Shown here: piece after piece, positions 32,504 through 44,404 of the stretch
Numbering within the stretch: position 1 is the stretch's first letter
How the letters are laid out: the number at the start of each line of letters is the position of its first letter
Made by a program: the position numbers and the translations under genes
Origin: Stenopsyche tienmushanensis
Taxonomy: Eukaryota; Arthropoda; Insecta; Trichoptera; Stenopsychidae
DNA: 64,000 nucleotides
Reading direction: 5' to 3'
Assembly: GCA_008973525.1 (NCBI GenBank)
Contig: WACJ01000180.1
Coordinates: 372,001 to 436,000, forward strand
Notes under the pieces: generated by a model
What the model saw: only the letters and a program-made list of their open reading frames with translations
Told to the model about the DNA's origin: nothing
Database searches by the model: none

Positions 32504-35136
32504 TTTATTTATTTATTTATAAACCTTTATTAAAAAAAAAAATATAATATGACAAGGTAAAATGGTGTATCAATATACACAATTACATAAAAAATGGATT
32601 AACAATTTAAGTCTTAGATTACTATCCTTATCTTAATTACAAGTATATAATTTAGTTATAATAAATTTTACATAATAAGAGTTAATTTAATTTTTGTATA
32701 TATAGGGGGAAAAATAGGAGACTTAAAACCCCTTTGCGACATTCCTTAAAAACTATCTTACAAACTAAACAAAATAAATAATTTAATCAATCAATCATAT
32801 ATCCTTCATACGTCGCGCATTCATGACTATCAACTATAGTAAAATATGTTTAGGCATTTTGTGAACGTATCTAAAATTATTGTTTTGAGTGGTATAATCG
32901 CCGAGTGTAGATATGAGATGATTGGTGTGATTTGGAATTTTTGAGTAAAAATTGAGTGTTAGCTTATGAAAAAAATTCTTTATGAAAGGAAGCTTAATTT
33001 TATTGTGAAAACGTTTAAGATTAGTGTATGGAAATATGTTGAAAGCAATTTTTATGGCTTTGTTTTGTACGATTTGAAGTTTATTGTAGTTGGTGTTGCA
33101 TATGTTGCTCCAGACGGGAGCGGCGTATGTGAGTGTAGGTCGAATCAGCGTTTTGTATAATAAAAATTTGTTAGAGGCCGAGAGAGCACTGCGCCGACGA
33201 AATATGGAGTGCAGCGCCCCCATAGCTGCTAATCCGCGGGCACGAGTCACCGACACCTGTGCTCCCCACCTCAGTCTTCTATCTAAAGTCACCCCCAAGT
33301 ATTTCACTTGGGGTTTTCACTCGATAGAGCTGGACCCGACGACTATTGGATCAATTCGAAGATTTTTCCGTTTCACGGAGAACAAGATAGCTTCGGTTTT
33401 TTCTTTATTTAATTTGAGTTTCCAACGATCGAAATATTTAAATGCAGCTTTTAGCGATCGTTGGAGGTTTCCGACTATTAGCTTGTTGCTCCGAGAGCTG
33501 GTATAATATGCCGTGTCGTCGGCGTAGAGTGCTACGTTTGATGGGGAGGGTGTCGGTAGATCGTGTAAGTAAATGTTGAACAGGTGAGGCCCTAAAATAC
33601 TGCCCTGAGGAACTCCCGCTGAGACAGACTGGGAAGTTGACGTTGCTCTGTTTAAGGTTACCGAAAATGATCTTTTGTACAGATAGGATTGGATCATTTT
33701 AATAAGGTAAATAGGAAACTTAAGGGATATCATTTTGTGGATCAGACCGCGGTGCCAGACAGAGTCAAATGCCTTTTCGATGTCGAGAAGTACCATACCG
33801 GTACTTCTCTTCATGTTAAAGTTTCTAGTAATGTGTTCAGTCAGTCTGGTCAGCTGATGAGCCGTAGAGTGATTCCTACGAAAACCGAATTGCTCATTAT
33901 TAATAACATTTATACTAAGTTCATCCAGTCTATTTAGAATAAGTTTTTCAAATATTTTGCTTAGTGCAGAAAGTAAACTGATCGGGCGATAATTTATAGG
34001 GTTGCTGGCATCTTTACCTGGTTTGGGCAATGGAATGACTTTCGCCGACTTCCAGGTGGATGGGAAGTACCCCATGCTCAAACACGCATTAAATATTTTT
34101 GTCAACTGGATAATTATTTTAAATGGGAGATTTTTGATGACTGTATTGTCTATAGTGTCGAAACCTGGGGATTTCTTGCTTTTTAGTTGTCTAATTATTT
34201 TTAAAGTTTCAATGGGTGTTATCAGTTTAAATTTATGTGATTTTATATTTAAATTGTTTTGGAAATCCCTAATCGTTTTATCTACTATTTTAATGGTTTT
34301 ATTGTTACTCATATTCTCTGAAATTTTGTGATTTAATTTAAAGGTTTTTGCTAACAGGTTGGCCTTATCTCTATCGGACTCGGCACTTATCTGATTATTA
34401 ATTAAACTGGGAATTTCTTTAGGTTTATTTTTGAGGGTTTTTACAACTTTCCAAAGGGAATTGTCTGAGGGACTTAATTTAGAGAGCTTAGTTTTCCATG
34501 ATTCATTTTTTAATTTGTTGATTTGACTTTTAATTTGATAGTTGAGGCAATTGACCAATACTTTAATGGATTTGAGCCGATATTTTTGCCATATTTTCTT
34601 AAGTTTATTTCTGTTCTTAATCGTGCGTTTTAAATTCCGCGTGAGCTTGATAAGATTTGAATCTGTTACGTCTAACGGAATGAACTTAGCTTTGGCTTCT
34701 AATATAATGTTGGAAATGGACTCTACGGCTTCGTCAATTTCGCGTTCGCTAGATCCAGGAACGGAAGTGGATAGGAGGATGCTACGATCGAGATAAGATC
34801 TGAAGTCTGACCAATTTGTCCGCTCGTATGCCAGCCTGACCGCTGGCGTTCTCTGGAGTCCACCTTCCACATCAAAAACGACTGGAAGGTGGTCGGACGG
34901 GAGAGCATCCACGGCCTTCATCCGGGATACGGTCGAGACGTTTTTGGTCAGCGTCAGATCTAACGTGGAGGGACGTCTGTTGACCGACGGATAGTATGTG
35001 AAGCGTTGTGGAAAATGGATATCAACGTTGTTGTCCAGTGAAAATGCTTGTAGAAGCGAGCCCTGCCGGTTTCCCCGTGGACAGTTCCACTGAATATTCT
35101 TGGCATTGAAATCACCCGAGATCAAGACTCTTTCGC
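32504..35136 (-). mobile_element. Jockey-clade LINE, 5' truncated, 12-bp target duplication
   Basis: A perfect 12-bp direct repeat (TTCATTCCGGAT) at 32492-32503 and 35137-35148 brackets the 2633-bp element. On the minus strand it begins within the endonuclease domain and ends with an untranslated tail and AAATAAATAAATAAAAT repeats, the normal 3' end of a LINE. Both the intact target duplication and the long open frame indicate a fairly recent insertion between Ly6-C and Ly6-D. Confidence 0.92.
32834..35125 (-). pseudogene. Jockey-clade ORF2 (endonuclease-reverse transcriptase), one internal stop
   Basis: Minus-strand frame of 602 codons (35125-33317) followed in the same frame by another 157 (33307-32834). 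Landmarks in order: endonuclease end (MISGDFNAKNIQWNC, LPSDHLPVVFD), reverse transcriptase blocks NYRPISLLSALSKIFEKL, NEQFGFRRNHST, LLDIEKAFDSVWH, GVPQGSILGPHLFNIYL and the active site ALYADDTAYY. Then come thumb sequence, VKYLGVTLDRRLRWG and LYKTLIRPTLTYAAPVW. The break is a single TGA in the position that reads TGG in the family (IE-stop-KPQVKYLG). Only the first part of the endonuclease and ORF1 are missing through 5' truncation. Confidence 0.9.
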
Positions 35137-35148
35137 TTCATTCCGGAT

Positions 35149-35739
35149 GAGTTCCAATCATTTATATCGATTCAGTTACATATTTTATTTCGGAAAAAAT
35201 GGCGGTTTTTCCGATTTTTGATCAATAATATTGTTGAATTTACTCTCTTTAAGTATCGATGATTCGTTAGTTAACGTATTATTTTCCACTTCTACTTCTA
35301 CATAGGGGTTATAAACATAATATTAATATAAATAATTGATTAAACGTACAGTAATTAGAAAAACAAGTTTATAATAATTTTATTTATTAAACGAAAGGAT
35401 ATTGATTTGATACTTATTGGCTGGAAGTTTTGGAGCATCAGCTTGGATTAGATAGCACTAGGAAATAAATTAAAATCTGGGTGTCTCGGTTTGAGTACAT
35501 TACAAATATATATAGGAAGAAAAAACCCAAACAAAATACATAATAATGATTGCAAGTTCGAATTTAAGCTGATAACAATATTATCTGAAGTATTGATGAA
35601 CAGGATGAACAAAAAGTAATTATTATAGCACATATTATCAGATGAATTAAATTAAACAAATTCTGCAGAAAAATGGTGAAGATCACATATTAACAGAGGG
35701 ATTCAAATATAACCCGGAATTTTGTTGAAACAAATATAT
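35149..35739. other. Non-coding stretch
   Basis: Right flank of the Jockey insertion. AT-rich, with nothing recognised. Confidence 0.4.
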
Positions 35740-36233
35740 GATATATAAAAATACAAATGGAGCATCTTATTTTTTTTATATAGTTCCCTTTTTTAAAAAA
35801 ATCTATCGGATAAGAATTTTCTGTTGCGCAACGCAAAATTATTCATTTTCATTCAAGCAGCCCTAGCGTCATCTAGCAGCAGTTGTAGGCCGCATTCACC
35901 TTTCGAATACCTTTCAAGTTCCAAAATACCGTAGCCATCACTTTTCTAGCATACTATTTCTTGACTATACGAAGTTTTTGGGTCCAATTAAACATTTAGG
36001 TCTTACTTAAAATGGTATCACAGGACTGTGCCTCAAATTCCTCAAAACTTAACTTAATTTCACTTCTATATTTACGAGAAAATGAATAATTTTACGTTGC
36101 GCAACAGATAATATTTCTTCTCGCCTTCTTTCTTCAGTGACAAGATCGAGATGCTTTCTATCCGATGGAATATTTTTTTTCTAATGAAGGGAACTATGTG
36201 AAAAATAAGATACTCCTTTGTATTTTTATATCA
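35740..36233. repeat. Foldback element upstream of Ly6-D
   Basis: The left arm (35740-35850) and right arm (36077-36233) are inverted copies, sharing atataaaaatacaaa at the outside, catagttccctt-like and atcggata blocks, and tgttgcgcaacg with aaaattattcattttc at the inside. The right arm has extra sequence (gaagaaagaaggcgag). A compact relative lies in intron 1 of Ly6-E at 41066-41280. No coding potential; no target duplication defined. Confidence 0.7.
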
Positions 36234-36636
36234 GACAAAAATCCCCCCTACACGCTGGCGTGTAGAGGGGATCCTAACGGTCAGTTTGTTTGGTCCTGCG
36301 CGTTTGTTGGCCATTTTGTTTAGTCACAGTAAATTCTTCCGATGCAGAGGTGGTCGGGTGTTTATCTTGATATTTTATGAATACGCGTAGATACCTGACT
36401 TTCCAAAATCGTATTAATATTTTCAGCATACAGAAAGAAAAGTTTGGGAACCAATATATAACACATACGTTAACTCGAAAACCAAAGAATAGAAGGCAAG
36501 TAACTAATTCACTCTAAATATCGAAACCAGAGCGACATAATTGTGCAATCAGTCAACGTCATTTGTCCCAAATCTCTTTTAACAATTATTTTATTTAAGT
36601 ATTCATTGTGTTTATGAAAAATAACATAAATTTACT

Positions 36637-37290
36637 ATGAATATCCTCTTCAAAATATCGATTTTGAGTTTGGTCGTTGCTTTGGCTGAATCTGCAGGTT
36701 GATTTTATGATTATTTTATTATTTATATAAATTATTATTTATATTTATTAAATAAACTTCTGTAGACAGGGTCATAAATTGCATTCAATGCAATAGCCAC
36801 AATAATTCGGCCTGTTTCGATTTGAAATTTTACAAAAACGAAAGATTTTATAATGATTTGAAGCCGACACCATGCTATCCTCCCCAAGTTGAGGGCCATA
36901 AAGCATTTTGCAGGAAGATGGAGCTCAAAGGTAATAAACAATCTTCATTTGAATCAAAGAAGATTATAGATATAATTCCATATTTTAAGCGTTGAATAAA
37001 GGTATAAAAAACTCATGCGTAGACCCTATGCATCGATTTATTCTTATATGACAATAGCAAATTCTGTTTCAGTATTGAGCAAAGATAAACCTCAGGAAGA
37101 AAGGGTGATAAGAAGCTGCGGATATATACCAAATAAAAGAGAATGTTACAATACTGACAATGAAGGACATCAACAAAAAGTCTGTCAATGCTTCGAAGAT
37201 GGCTGTAATTCTGCGAGCATAAATACGCTCTCATTTTTGGCAATCCTAACAATTCTATCGTTTTTCATATTCAATAAAATGTTGTATTAA
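36637..37290 (+). CDS. Ly6/uPAR-domain GPI-anchored protein, type 2 (Ly6-D)
   Basis: Three coding exons, 36637-36697, 36766-36930 and 37073-37290, with phase-1 introns, encode 147 residues. The signal peptide is MNILFKISILSLVVALAESA. Ten cysteines: INCIQC, SAC, TPC, FCRK, RSCGY, RECY, VCQC and FEDGCN, then a hydrophobic tail (TLSFLAILTILSFFIFNKM) for GPI attachment. The spacer between cysteines 3 and 4 is longer than in Ly6-B and Ly6-C, with several aromatic and basic residues, so this first-to-second finger loop has diverged. The position of both introns is identical to the other two type 2 genes. A poly(A) signal lies at 37363. The foldback element ends about 400 bp upstream. Confidence 0.92.
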
Positions 37291-37362
37291 AGATTTTTAA
37301 GTATACGTTTCAATATATTTACATGCAAAATTTATTTCTATCTGTTATTGTGTGATTATATC

Positions 37363-37368
37363 AATAAA
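37363..37368 (+). terminator. Poly(A) signal of Ly6-D
   Basis: AATAAA, 73 bases after the stop codon. Confidence 0.65.
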
Positions 37369-37640
37369 AACTTTTATATTTGAATCAATTTTCAATGTCT
37401 ACATCGTATATTTTCAATTTAATTGGTTGTATGTTAGTAAATAAAATACATATTTTGTTAAATCGATCAAAAAATCGATTCAAAAATGCCCGGAAAGTGA
37501 CTTATCAAGCATATTACGGTTATAACGAGCATAAAATTAATGAATAACGACACTAATACGCTGCTTTTAAATAAATAAATATTAACAGAAAAATAGATTT
37601 ATTCCAATTTCACCACCTGAAAATTATTTATTCATGCATA

Positions 37641-39154
37641 GTCCCTATGTCTTATGTGTTAGAATTGTCGAAATAGATTTTTTTCCCAACATTATTTTTA
37701 TGCTCAAGTTGTTTTTATTAAATTTATTAATAAAATTTGTTCAAATTGGCCACCTCTTCTTTGTATGTACACATGACACTTTTTATTACCTCTGTAGTGT
37801 AAATTTATTCTTTTGGTGGCCTTGTTCCGTGGCTCGCACGGTCTCCAGATCTGACACCACTGGATTTCTTTATCTTTTTGTTATATTTTTTTTGTGCGAA
37901 GGGGGGAATCTTCAAAAGACATCACCATTCTGGTAGTAGTGTGGGATTTTTATTTACTAAACCCCCCACCTTTTCGGCTACCACCCGGCTACTAATTAAG
38001 TATTTCACAATAGTGACAGCGACGTGTCCCTCACGGGCTCTCCATTTGTCTCTTTCCGGATGTCATTATTCTGCTATTGTTCTTCGTCATGTACGTTCAG
38101 CATTCTTCTTCCGCCACATAACGCACGTCGTGTATTTGCACCACGTATTCCATGCCTTAGCATCCGTTAACATTAAAGGTACCATGTTGCTAGGGGGGAG
38201 CGAGCTGATTCCCAGCTCCTCCCGTAGGATGTCCCTTTCGGCACTCCATGCTGGGACAGACAAATGTCGTGTGTGCAGCATTGTCGTACTCCGCTCTGCA
38301 GTGGTGGCATTCCGGGTCAGTCTCTTTGCTTATTTTGTGTAGGTAGCTACCAAAACAGCCGTGTCCGGTGAAGACCTGGGTCAAGTAGTGGCACAGTTGA
38401 CCATGCTTTCTGGCTACCCAGATTCTCAGGCTCGGTATTAGCTCGTGCGTCCACCGACCTTTAGCGTAGTTGTTCCATCGGGACTGCCACACCGCCATGG
38501 TGCTTCGATTATCGGCGCGCCATACAACAGTACCGAGTGCACAACCTCGTTGTAGAGTCGCCTCCTGCTTGTTTTTGGGCCACCAATGTTGGGCATCAAT
38601 TTTTGGCTCCCTCCATTAGCAGTCCGTCGTACATTATGTTCCACAGGGTGGGTCCAAGCACCGATCCCTGTGGAACGCCTGCCGTCACTGATTTTCCTCT
38701 TCTCTCTCCGTCGGCGTCCTCGTAGATAAGAGTTCTCCCGTGCAGGTAGCTCTCTACCATTCTGGTGAGGTATGAGGTGGGGTATCAATTTACTTCAAGG
38801 CCCTGAGGATCAGGTGCCATCTTGCCGAGTTGAAGGCATTCTTGACGTCTAGTGCAATCATTTATCGTGCCTCTACTGGCTTTTACGCTGCCACACCACG
38901 CCTGTTTCACCGTGTCTACAACTTGAGTGATGGCGTCGATTGTGGAGTGGTCATCACGGAAGCCGTACTGCTATGAAGAGAGTCAATGTGCTGCTGGAGT
39001 CACTGGAGAATAAGTCTCTCCAGCAGCTTCCTAGAGATTTCTTTATCTAGAGACGGACCAAAGACCCCTTCAAGTTTAATGACTTGTTGGATGATTTGTA
39101 TAACATGTAACATATGAAAATGTTCGACGACTCTGATACTTAAGACATAGGGAC
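37641..39154 (+). mobile_element. Tc1/mariner-type element split by an R1-type element
   Basis: The outer ends are inverted: GTCCCTATGTCTTATGTG on the left and, read inward, GTCCCTATGTCTTAAGTA on the right, each continuing with TCGAA a few bases on. Both are flanked by TA. Inside, 37832-37872 reads LARSPDLTPLDFFIF, the conserved block before the last catalytic residue in many Tc1/mariner-related transposases (SPDL-PLDFFLWG). The remaining transposase is missing, and most of the element is a later retrotransposon insertion. Confidence 0.8.
37880..39090 (-). mobile_element. R1-clade non-LTR retrotransposon, 5' truncated, copy 3
   Basis: On the minus strand: FGPSLDKEISRKLLERLILQ, then YGFRDDHSTIDAITQVVDTV, LTRMVESYLHGRTLIYED and GVPQGSVLGPTLWNIMYDGL (reverse transcriptase). 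An internal deletion removes the FADD region and joins directly to LMPNIGGPKTSRRRLYNEVV. The zinc-knuckle tail CHHCRAEYDNAAHTTFVCPS follows. The 3' end (gaagattcccccc and A-run) is at about 37880-37900. The match to the copy at 9460-10387 is close, so both belong to one family. Confidence 0.85.
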
Positions 39155-40338
39155 TATGTGTGAAACGAAGCAAAACTTTTCCTTAATTCCCAAAAAAAAT
39201 TATTTGTACATGTGCCAAATACCCTGTGTTTATGATTTAAACAGATAAAAAACACAGAATTTAATAGAAAATAAGTAGTCAACGTTGCAAAAATGAAAAA
39301 AGTTGACCTGTTTAATAAGATTCATTATTTCTATAAGCATAAAACAAAATAATCAATGCACAAAAAAGTTGCATTATTGCTCGTTATAAGCGAGTTTTAA
39401 GTGATTCTCTGAAACCGTATCGAGCATATATTTTAATATCAACACATCCTTTTTATTAGATATATTTTTAAATTGCCATTTAATAAAATGGTCGATAATT
39501 ATGATTTTAAGCGATGATATTAAAATATTAAAGAATCAGAATTTCTAATATTTACTCAATATTAATTGTCTCAATAAATTATTAATACAATAAATCTATT
39601 GACTTGTTACTAATACCAAGACCAATAGAAGAAAACGTGCTCGTTTAAATGTTAATAGACTTACTAGAACGTTATTGTAAATTTTGAACGATTTAAACAA
39701 TGATAAGAAATATCCCGCGTTGGAAACGTGTACTGTAAAATTATTATAGCAGCATTTATTAGCTTATGGGGTGAGTATTCTTTATTGTGCAAAAATCGAG
39801 ACTAATAAGTATTTAAAACGCCTAAATATTGTTTAAATTGATCGCGATTGGGCGGATAATTCGATTGCAGCGAGACGCGCCGAAGTTTATTATATTATAT
39901 TTATATAGTTATTCCTAAAAAAATATAATTATCCCCAAGCACTCGATAAATTTATCTGATAAAATTGTGTACCATTATTAGTTATTATAATAGTATCCCA
40001 GCACAATAGATAATTCGTGTTTTGTGTACATTTTAGGTTCATGCACATGTGTTATCAGAACTTCTTCAGACGTCGCCACAGCTACCACTTATCACTGTTT
40101 ATACAAATCGTGGACAACTTTCTCGTCCAATTCTTTAGCGCCATCCCGAGCCGATTTTCTGGTAATTTATCAACGTTATCACTGGTAGAATGCAGTAAAT
40201 ATTTTTCCGAAGACCAGTTGTCATTGCGTGAAGTGTTAGTTCAAACATGGGTCATCGGTGAGGCTGCATCCATAGGCCCTGGTATTAGTCGTCTGCTGAC
40301 CTGCTCTTGTTGAACACCTACCATAGACGAGTTCCATC
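39155..40338. other. Non-coding stretch upstream of Ly6-E
   Basis: AT-rich. The 98-codon plus frame 40017-40313 ends 25 bases before the Ly6-E start and shows no domain; the region probably includes the promoter and 5'UTR of that gene. No TATA could be singled out. Confidence 0.35.
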
Positions 40339-43300
40339 ATGAGATCTTCAGTTGCCGGTTATTTATTGGTGGGCGTGATCTGCCTCCTACAGAAGCAAGG
40401 TAAATTAAAATTAATTCACATATGTTTGTAAATTAACTCAAATTATGACGATATCATAAATTCCCCTCCATACGAACGAGGCTAATTATATTTTAATTTA
40501 TTTGTGCAAATATAATTATATTGAAGCAATGGCCTAAACATCGTCATAATACTTCATACTATCTGAATTGTATTGTTTTCATTCGTTCCGTTTCGGTTCA
40601 ATTGACAATAATATATATCGGTTCGGTTCCGATGTTGGCTTCGAAATAAAATAACGGTTTTTAATTCAGCTCCGAGAATTTAATTTGTGCATTTTTAAAT
40701 GCAAATAAAAAAATATTTTCCTTCACAATTTAGAACATTTTATTTATATTTCCTTAACTATTTTTAATATTTCGTAGAATACACTAACTTTTATTGCTGT
40801 AGTTCAATACAAAGTCAAAATTCTCTTTCGCGTACGACAAGTATCGAACCGAAATAAACCGATATTTTCGAACTAGTTTAGTTTTTCGTTCCATTCCATC
40901 CCGTTTTTCGATTCAGTTCTTACAAAATCCTGGTCTGAATACCATTGTAACTTGTTCAATCAATAATTTTTAGGGTGGTAAGGTGATTTAGCTCCATCGA
41001 GCCGGTTGTTAAAATAATTTTGTTTTCTTCCCAAATACATTTTTAAAAATATTTAGTAATTCAAATAAAATACAAATATTATTTTTCACAATAGTTAACT
41101 TCATTAGAAATACATTTATTCCATCGGATAGGAAGCTTTTTGATCCCGTCGCTGAAGAAAGAAGGCGAAAAGTAACATCCTCTGTTGCGCAACGCGTAAT
41201 TATTCGTATTCTCGCAAAACTAAAGCGTGAAGAAAACAACGTAGATAAATAAGATAATCCATGTATATTTTTATATATCACTAAAAAAATTATATAGCAA
41301 AATTCCGGCTTATATTTGAATCCCCCTCGTATGTACTAAATTATTTTTTCTGAAGAATTATGGCATGTTGTAACATTCCCTCGGCTTGAATATTATGATG
41401 CTTCCTAATTGTTAAAATCAACGACAATACATTATTCTTAAGTATACATGTAAAGGTACAAATTTAAAAGCATTTCATATTTCAAAGAATCGTTGGCTAA
41501 TGATAAAGTCATCCATTCTAATTTATTTATTGTTTGTTCATGCAGGAGGTGTATGAAAAAGGTGTAAGATTTAATAATTTGGCCGGCCTCGTTCTGATTG
41601 ATTCATTGAATGCTGAATATGAACATGCGCGCGCAGCAAAATTTCTTTGATATTATGTTAATGAACCTTAATAACTCCTTAACAACTATTGGTTCCCTGA
41701 TGCTAATGAAATTTAATACTGTCCATGACTGGATTGAACCAATATTTTCCTGAAATTTCCCAGTAAAACCGACTAAAGATTCAAATCCCGAGATTGAGCA
41801 TGAATCATAGATTTAATGGACTTCGTCCATTGGAACGGCGCGCAATTCGAATAACATGTTTGTTCGAAGGTCTTTCTTGATTACTTCAAGAAATTTTTGT
41901 AGTAAACAATGCATTATAGTTCATATTAAACATAACCAATGATGTAATATCTGTTTTAATACATACGTATGAATAGAATCATAAGACATCGTCATGCGAT
42001 GCATACTTTAATCTATGCAACATAAATAAGCATTCTGTACAATTCCAGCATATCAACGAATGCTTGGAGTCATTGAAAAAGACAATGGGCTTTGATCGAA
42101 GGTATGATTCATGATCATTTAATGGGACAAAATTATGGGAAAACTAATGTGTCAATTGTATTGTTATTGATCCTATTGATGCATTTAAAAACTTGATTTG
42201 TGTATATGATTCGTGCTAATTGCTTGTTTACTTCATGTCGGTATTAACACATTAGTGATATTATCCCATTAGAGAGTTTATCATTCAATATTCAAGGCGA
42301 GAAACAATAAATTCAATCATAGGAATGTTGACAACAATCATTTTAGCAGATATTAAGCACAGCTTGCTATTTGACGAAAGAAAGATGTCTCAAATGTAGA
42401 AGTAAAAAGTATGTCAAAATGAAACTCGGACAGTCGACATTTTATTGATAAATTAATAAATTCACAATGGTAAACTTTTATTACTATCTGAATAAGCAAA
42501 CGATTACTATGATGATATGACAATATACCACCGATGGCACCGAAATATTCGATTTAACCCTTCTGTCCATAAAAGGTTTAATTTAAAAAAAAAAAATCGT
42601 ATTAAATACACTAATCTGGTTTTTACAGACATGGTTTGAAAACATTTTTTGCAACACAGGTAAAAGAAAAATATAGATTTTTACAAACATATGATGCAAT
42701 AAGGTTTTCTTACGACACAGGAAAAATGCAGGTCAGCGTAAAAAATATCATAAATTATTTTATGGAGTGTAAGGATTCAAATGGAGTGAAAAAATATCTA
42801 GATTTGGCCAAACCTATTTTATTGGCTTTAGATACATACATATAAATATCTTTTTTTTTTTGAATATGTTAAACATCTCGCAAAACAGATTTTGCATACG
42901 AATGATGCTTGTGCTAATCTTATAACATTCACAAAGATGTGTTCAACAATTTCCCAAAGTTTCATTGCAATCAGATGAACGGTATAGGAATGTATATCTA
43001 ACAAACCGACAACACGATGACACACATTCATTTTTATATGTATAAATTTAGCTGCGCACGCATACGTGTTATAGTCAATCAGCCAATTTCACTCAGCGTT
43101 GGTTAATTTACTTCAATTTGTACGCGTTTAAAATGTTTTTGTACCGAAGGCAAAAAAGTGGAACAATGTCATCTGGTTATAAGGCATTGTTTTTGTTCAC
43201 TTAACGACACCAATGCGTTGAACAAATATTAGCCAATCGATACGAAAACATAATCTTTCGATGTATTTCAAATATAGCTCCTTGTTAGCATTCGATATTA

Positions 43301-43814
43301 GCAAGCCTTTGCTAAAATGGATTGTCAAGCTTATGAATGGATTTTTTGTGTTGGTATTTTTAGCTTTTGGAATCCAATGCTACGTCTGCAATAGCTTCAA
43401 TGATGCCAGATGTGCCGGTGACAGTCTTCCTGATAGTCTGAAGATGAACTGTTCAACAATGCCGACAACATATAATTATACCATGTGTCGGAAAATCACG
43501 CAGGAGTTGGAGTTCCAAGTTGGCAATTTGCCCCTGGATAGTCGAGTCATCAGGGAATGTGGATGGGACTCCTCTAAATATTTAGTAAGAAAACTTGCAC
43601 AACATTTTATGGACAGCTAAAATATACTATTTTTTTAATCATTATTTTTAATTAATTACAGGAAAAATGCTATCAAATATCGGGATTAGGAGGGAAGCAA
43701 GAAATTTGTTCTTGTACAGGCGATTTTTGTAATTCTGCACCAAAGTCCGTTCCTGCAGTTGCAATGTCTCTACTTGCATCTGCAATGGCATTCATTTATC
43801 TCAAGCTGGCTTAA
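40339..43814 (+). CDS. Ly6/uPAR-domain GPI-anchored protein, type 1 (Ly6-E)
   Basis: Three coding exons: 40339-40399 (signal peptide MRSSVAGYLLVGVICLLQKQ), 43364-43584 and 43662-43814, encoding 144 residues. Intron phases are 1 and 0, the same as Ly6-F. Ten cysteines: IQCYVC, RC, NC, MCRKITQELEF, IRECGW, KCYQISGLGG, ICSC and DFCN, then a hydrophobic tail ending IYLKLA. The pattern MCRKITQ...RVIR-CGW matches the CG9336/CG9338 group. The 2.96-kb first intron is long for this family and holds repeats and an orphan frame. The exon 1 assignment rests on matching length (61 bases) and phase. Alternatively an ATG at 43334 reads straight through the acceptor as MNGFFVLVFLAFG, itself signal-like. Confidence 0.85.
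41066..41280. repeat. Compact relative of the 35.7-kb foldback element, in Ly6-E intron 1
   Basis: It shares atttttcaca, cttcattagaaa, ccatcggata, gaagaaagaaggcga, ctgttgcgcaacg and the outer aataagat...tatttttata with the element at 35740-36233. Shorter overall, so probably a deletion derivative. Confidence 0.6.
42636..42845 (+). other. Unrecognised 69-codon frame in Ly6-E intron 1
   Basis: The frame (MKTFFATQVKEKYRFLQTYD...KKYLDLAKPILLALDTYI) has a balanced, helix-prone composition unlike the AT-driven random frames around it. I do not recognise it. It could be a stray exon, a retrocopy fragment or part of an element; a polypyrimidine-AG lies just before it at about 42628. Confidence 0.3.
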
Positions 43815-44404
43815 ACCGTTTTTCTCCTTAAAATAGTTCTGAAATGAGATGTGGTATATATTATTTCTTAGTTCTATTTATTGGACCATTATTTAAACTA
43901 AGATTAGAACGTTAAACATTCAAGATAAAAATATGATAACGAACAGCAGCTAAATATCCAGACTAAGATCTGTGACGCACACAATAATCTTCATTTTTTA
44001 AATCGAAAAATATGTTTTCTACAAATATAAAAATCCATAAAATATCTGTGATAAAAGTTAGCAAATCTGAAAATAGATGTCCAAAATATCTTTGAAAAGA
44101 CTCGAAATTAAATGAAATATTTAAAGAAAAAGTGACATCTATCGTTCATCAGTGTTTCAGTATTTAAAAAAATATATTTTAAGAATTTAACTTTTAAAAA
44201 ATAAATGTACAAATGTTCCAGAAATATGTTAGTTTTTTTTATGTATAGTTTGGAATTTCGTTGGAATTATTATAGATTATTTTATAAAAATAAATAGTAT
44301 TTTTTAAAATGAGATGACCTTGATTTTTTTTTAAATTGTGATTTGCTATTTTTGTAAAATTTAGGCTAACCGTTACTGTCAACATCGCTAAATACGATAT
44401 TTAA
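43815..44404. other. 3' flank of Ly6-E
   Basis: AT-rich DNA between the Ly6-E stop codon and the TTAA target site (44401-44404) of the first piggyBac element. Nothing recognised. Confidence 0.4.

Noticed and set aside
33090..34796. Several plus-strand frames of 80-138 codons
   Set aside because: Antisense shadows of the Jockey ORF2.
37015..37290. 91-codon frame as a stand-alone protein
   Set aside because: Only the part from 37073 is Ly6-D exon 3; the first residues are intronic.
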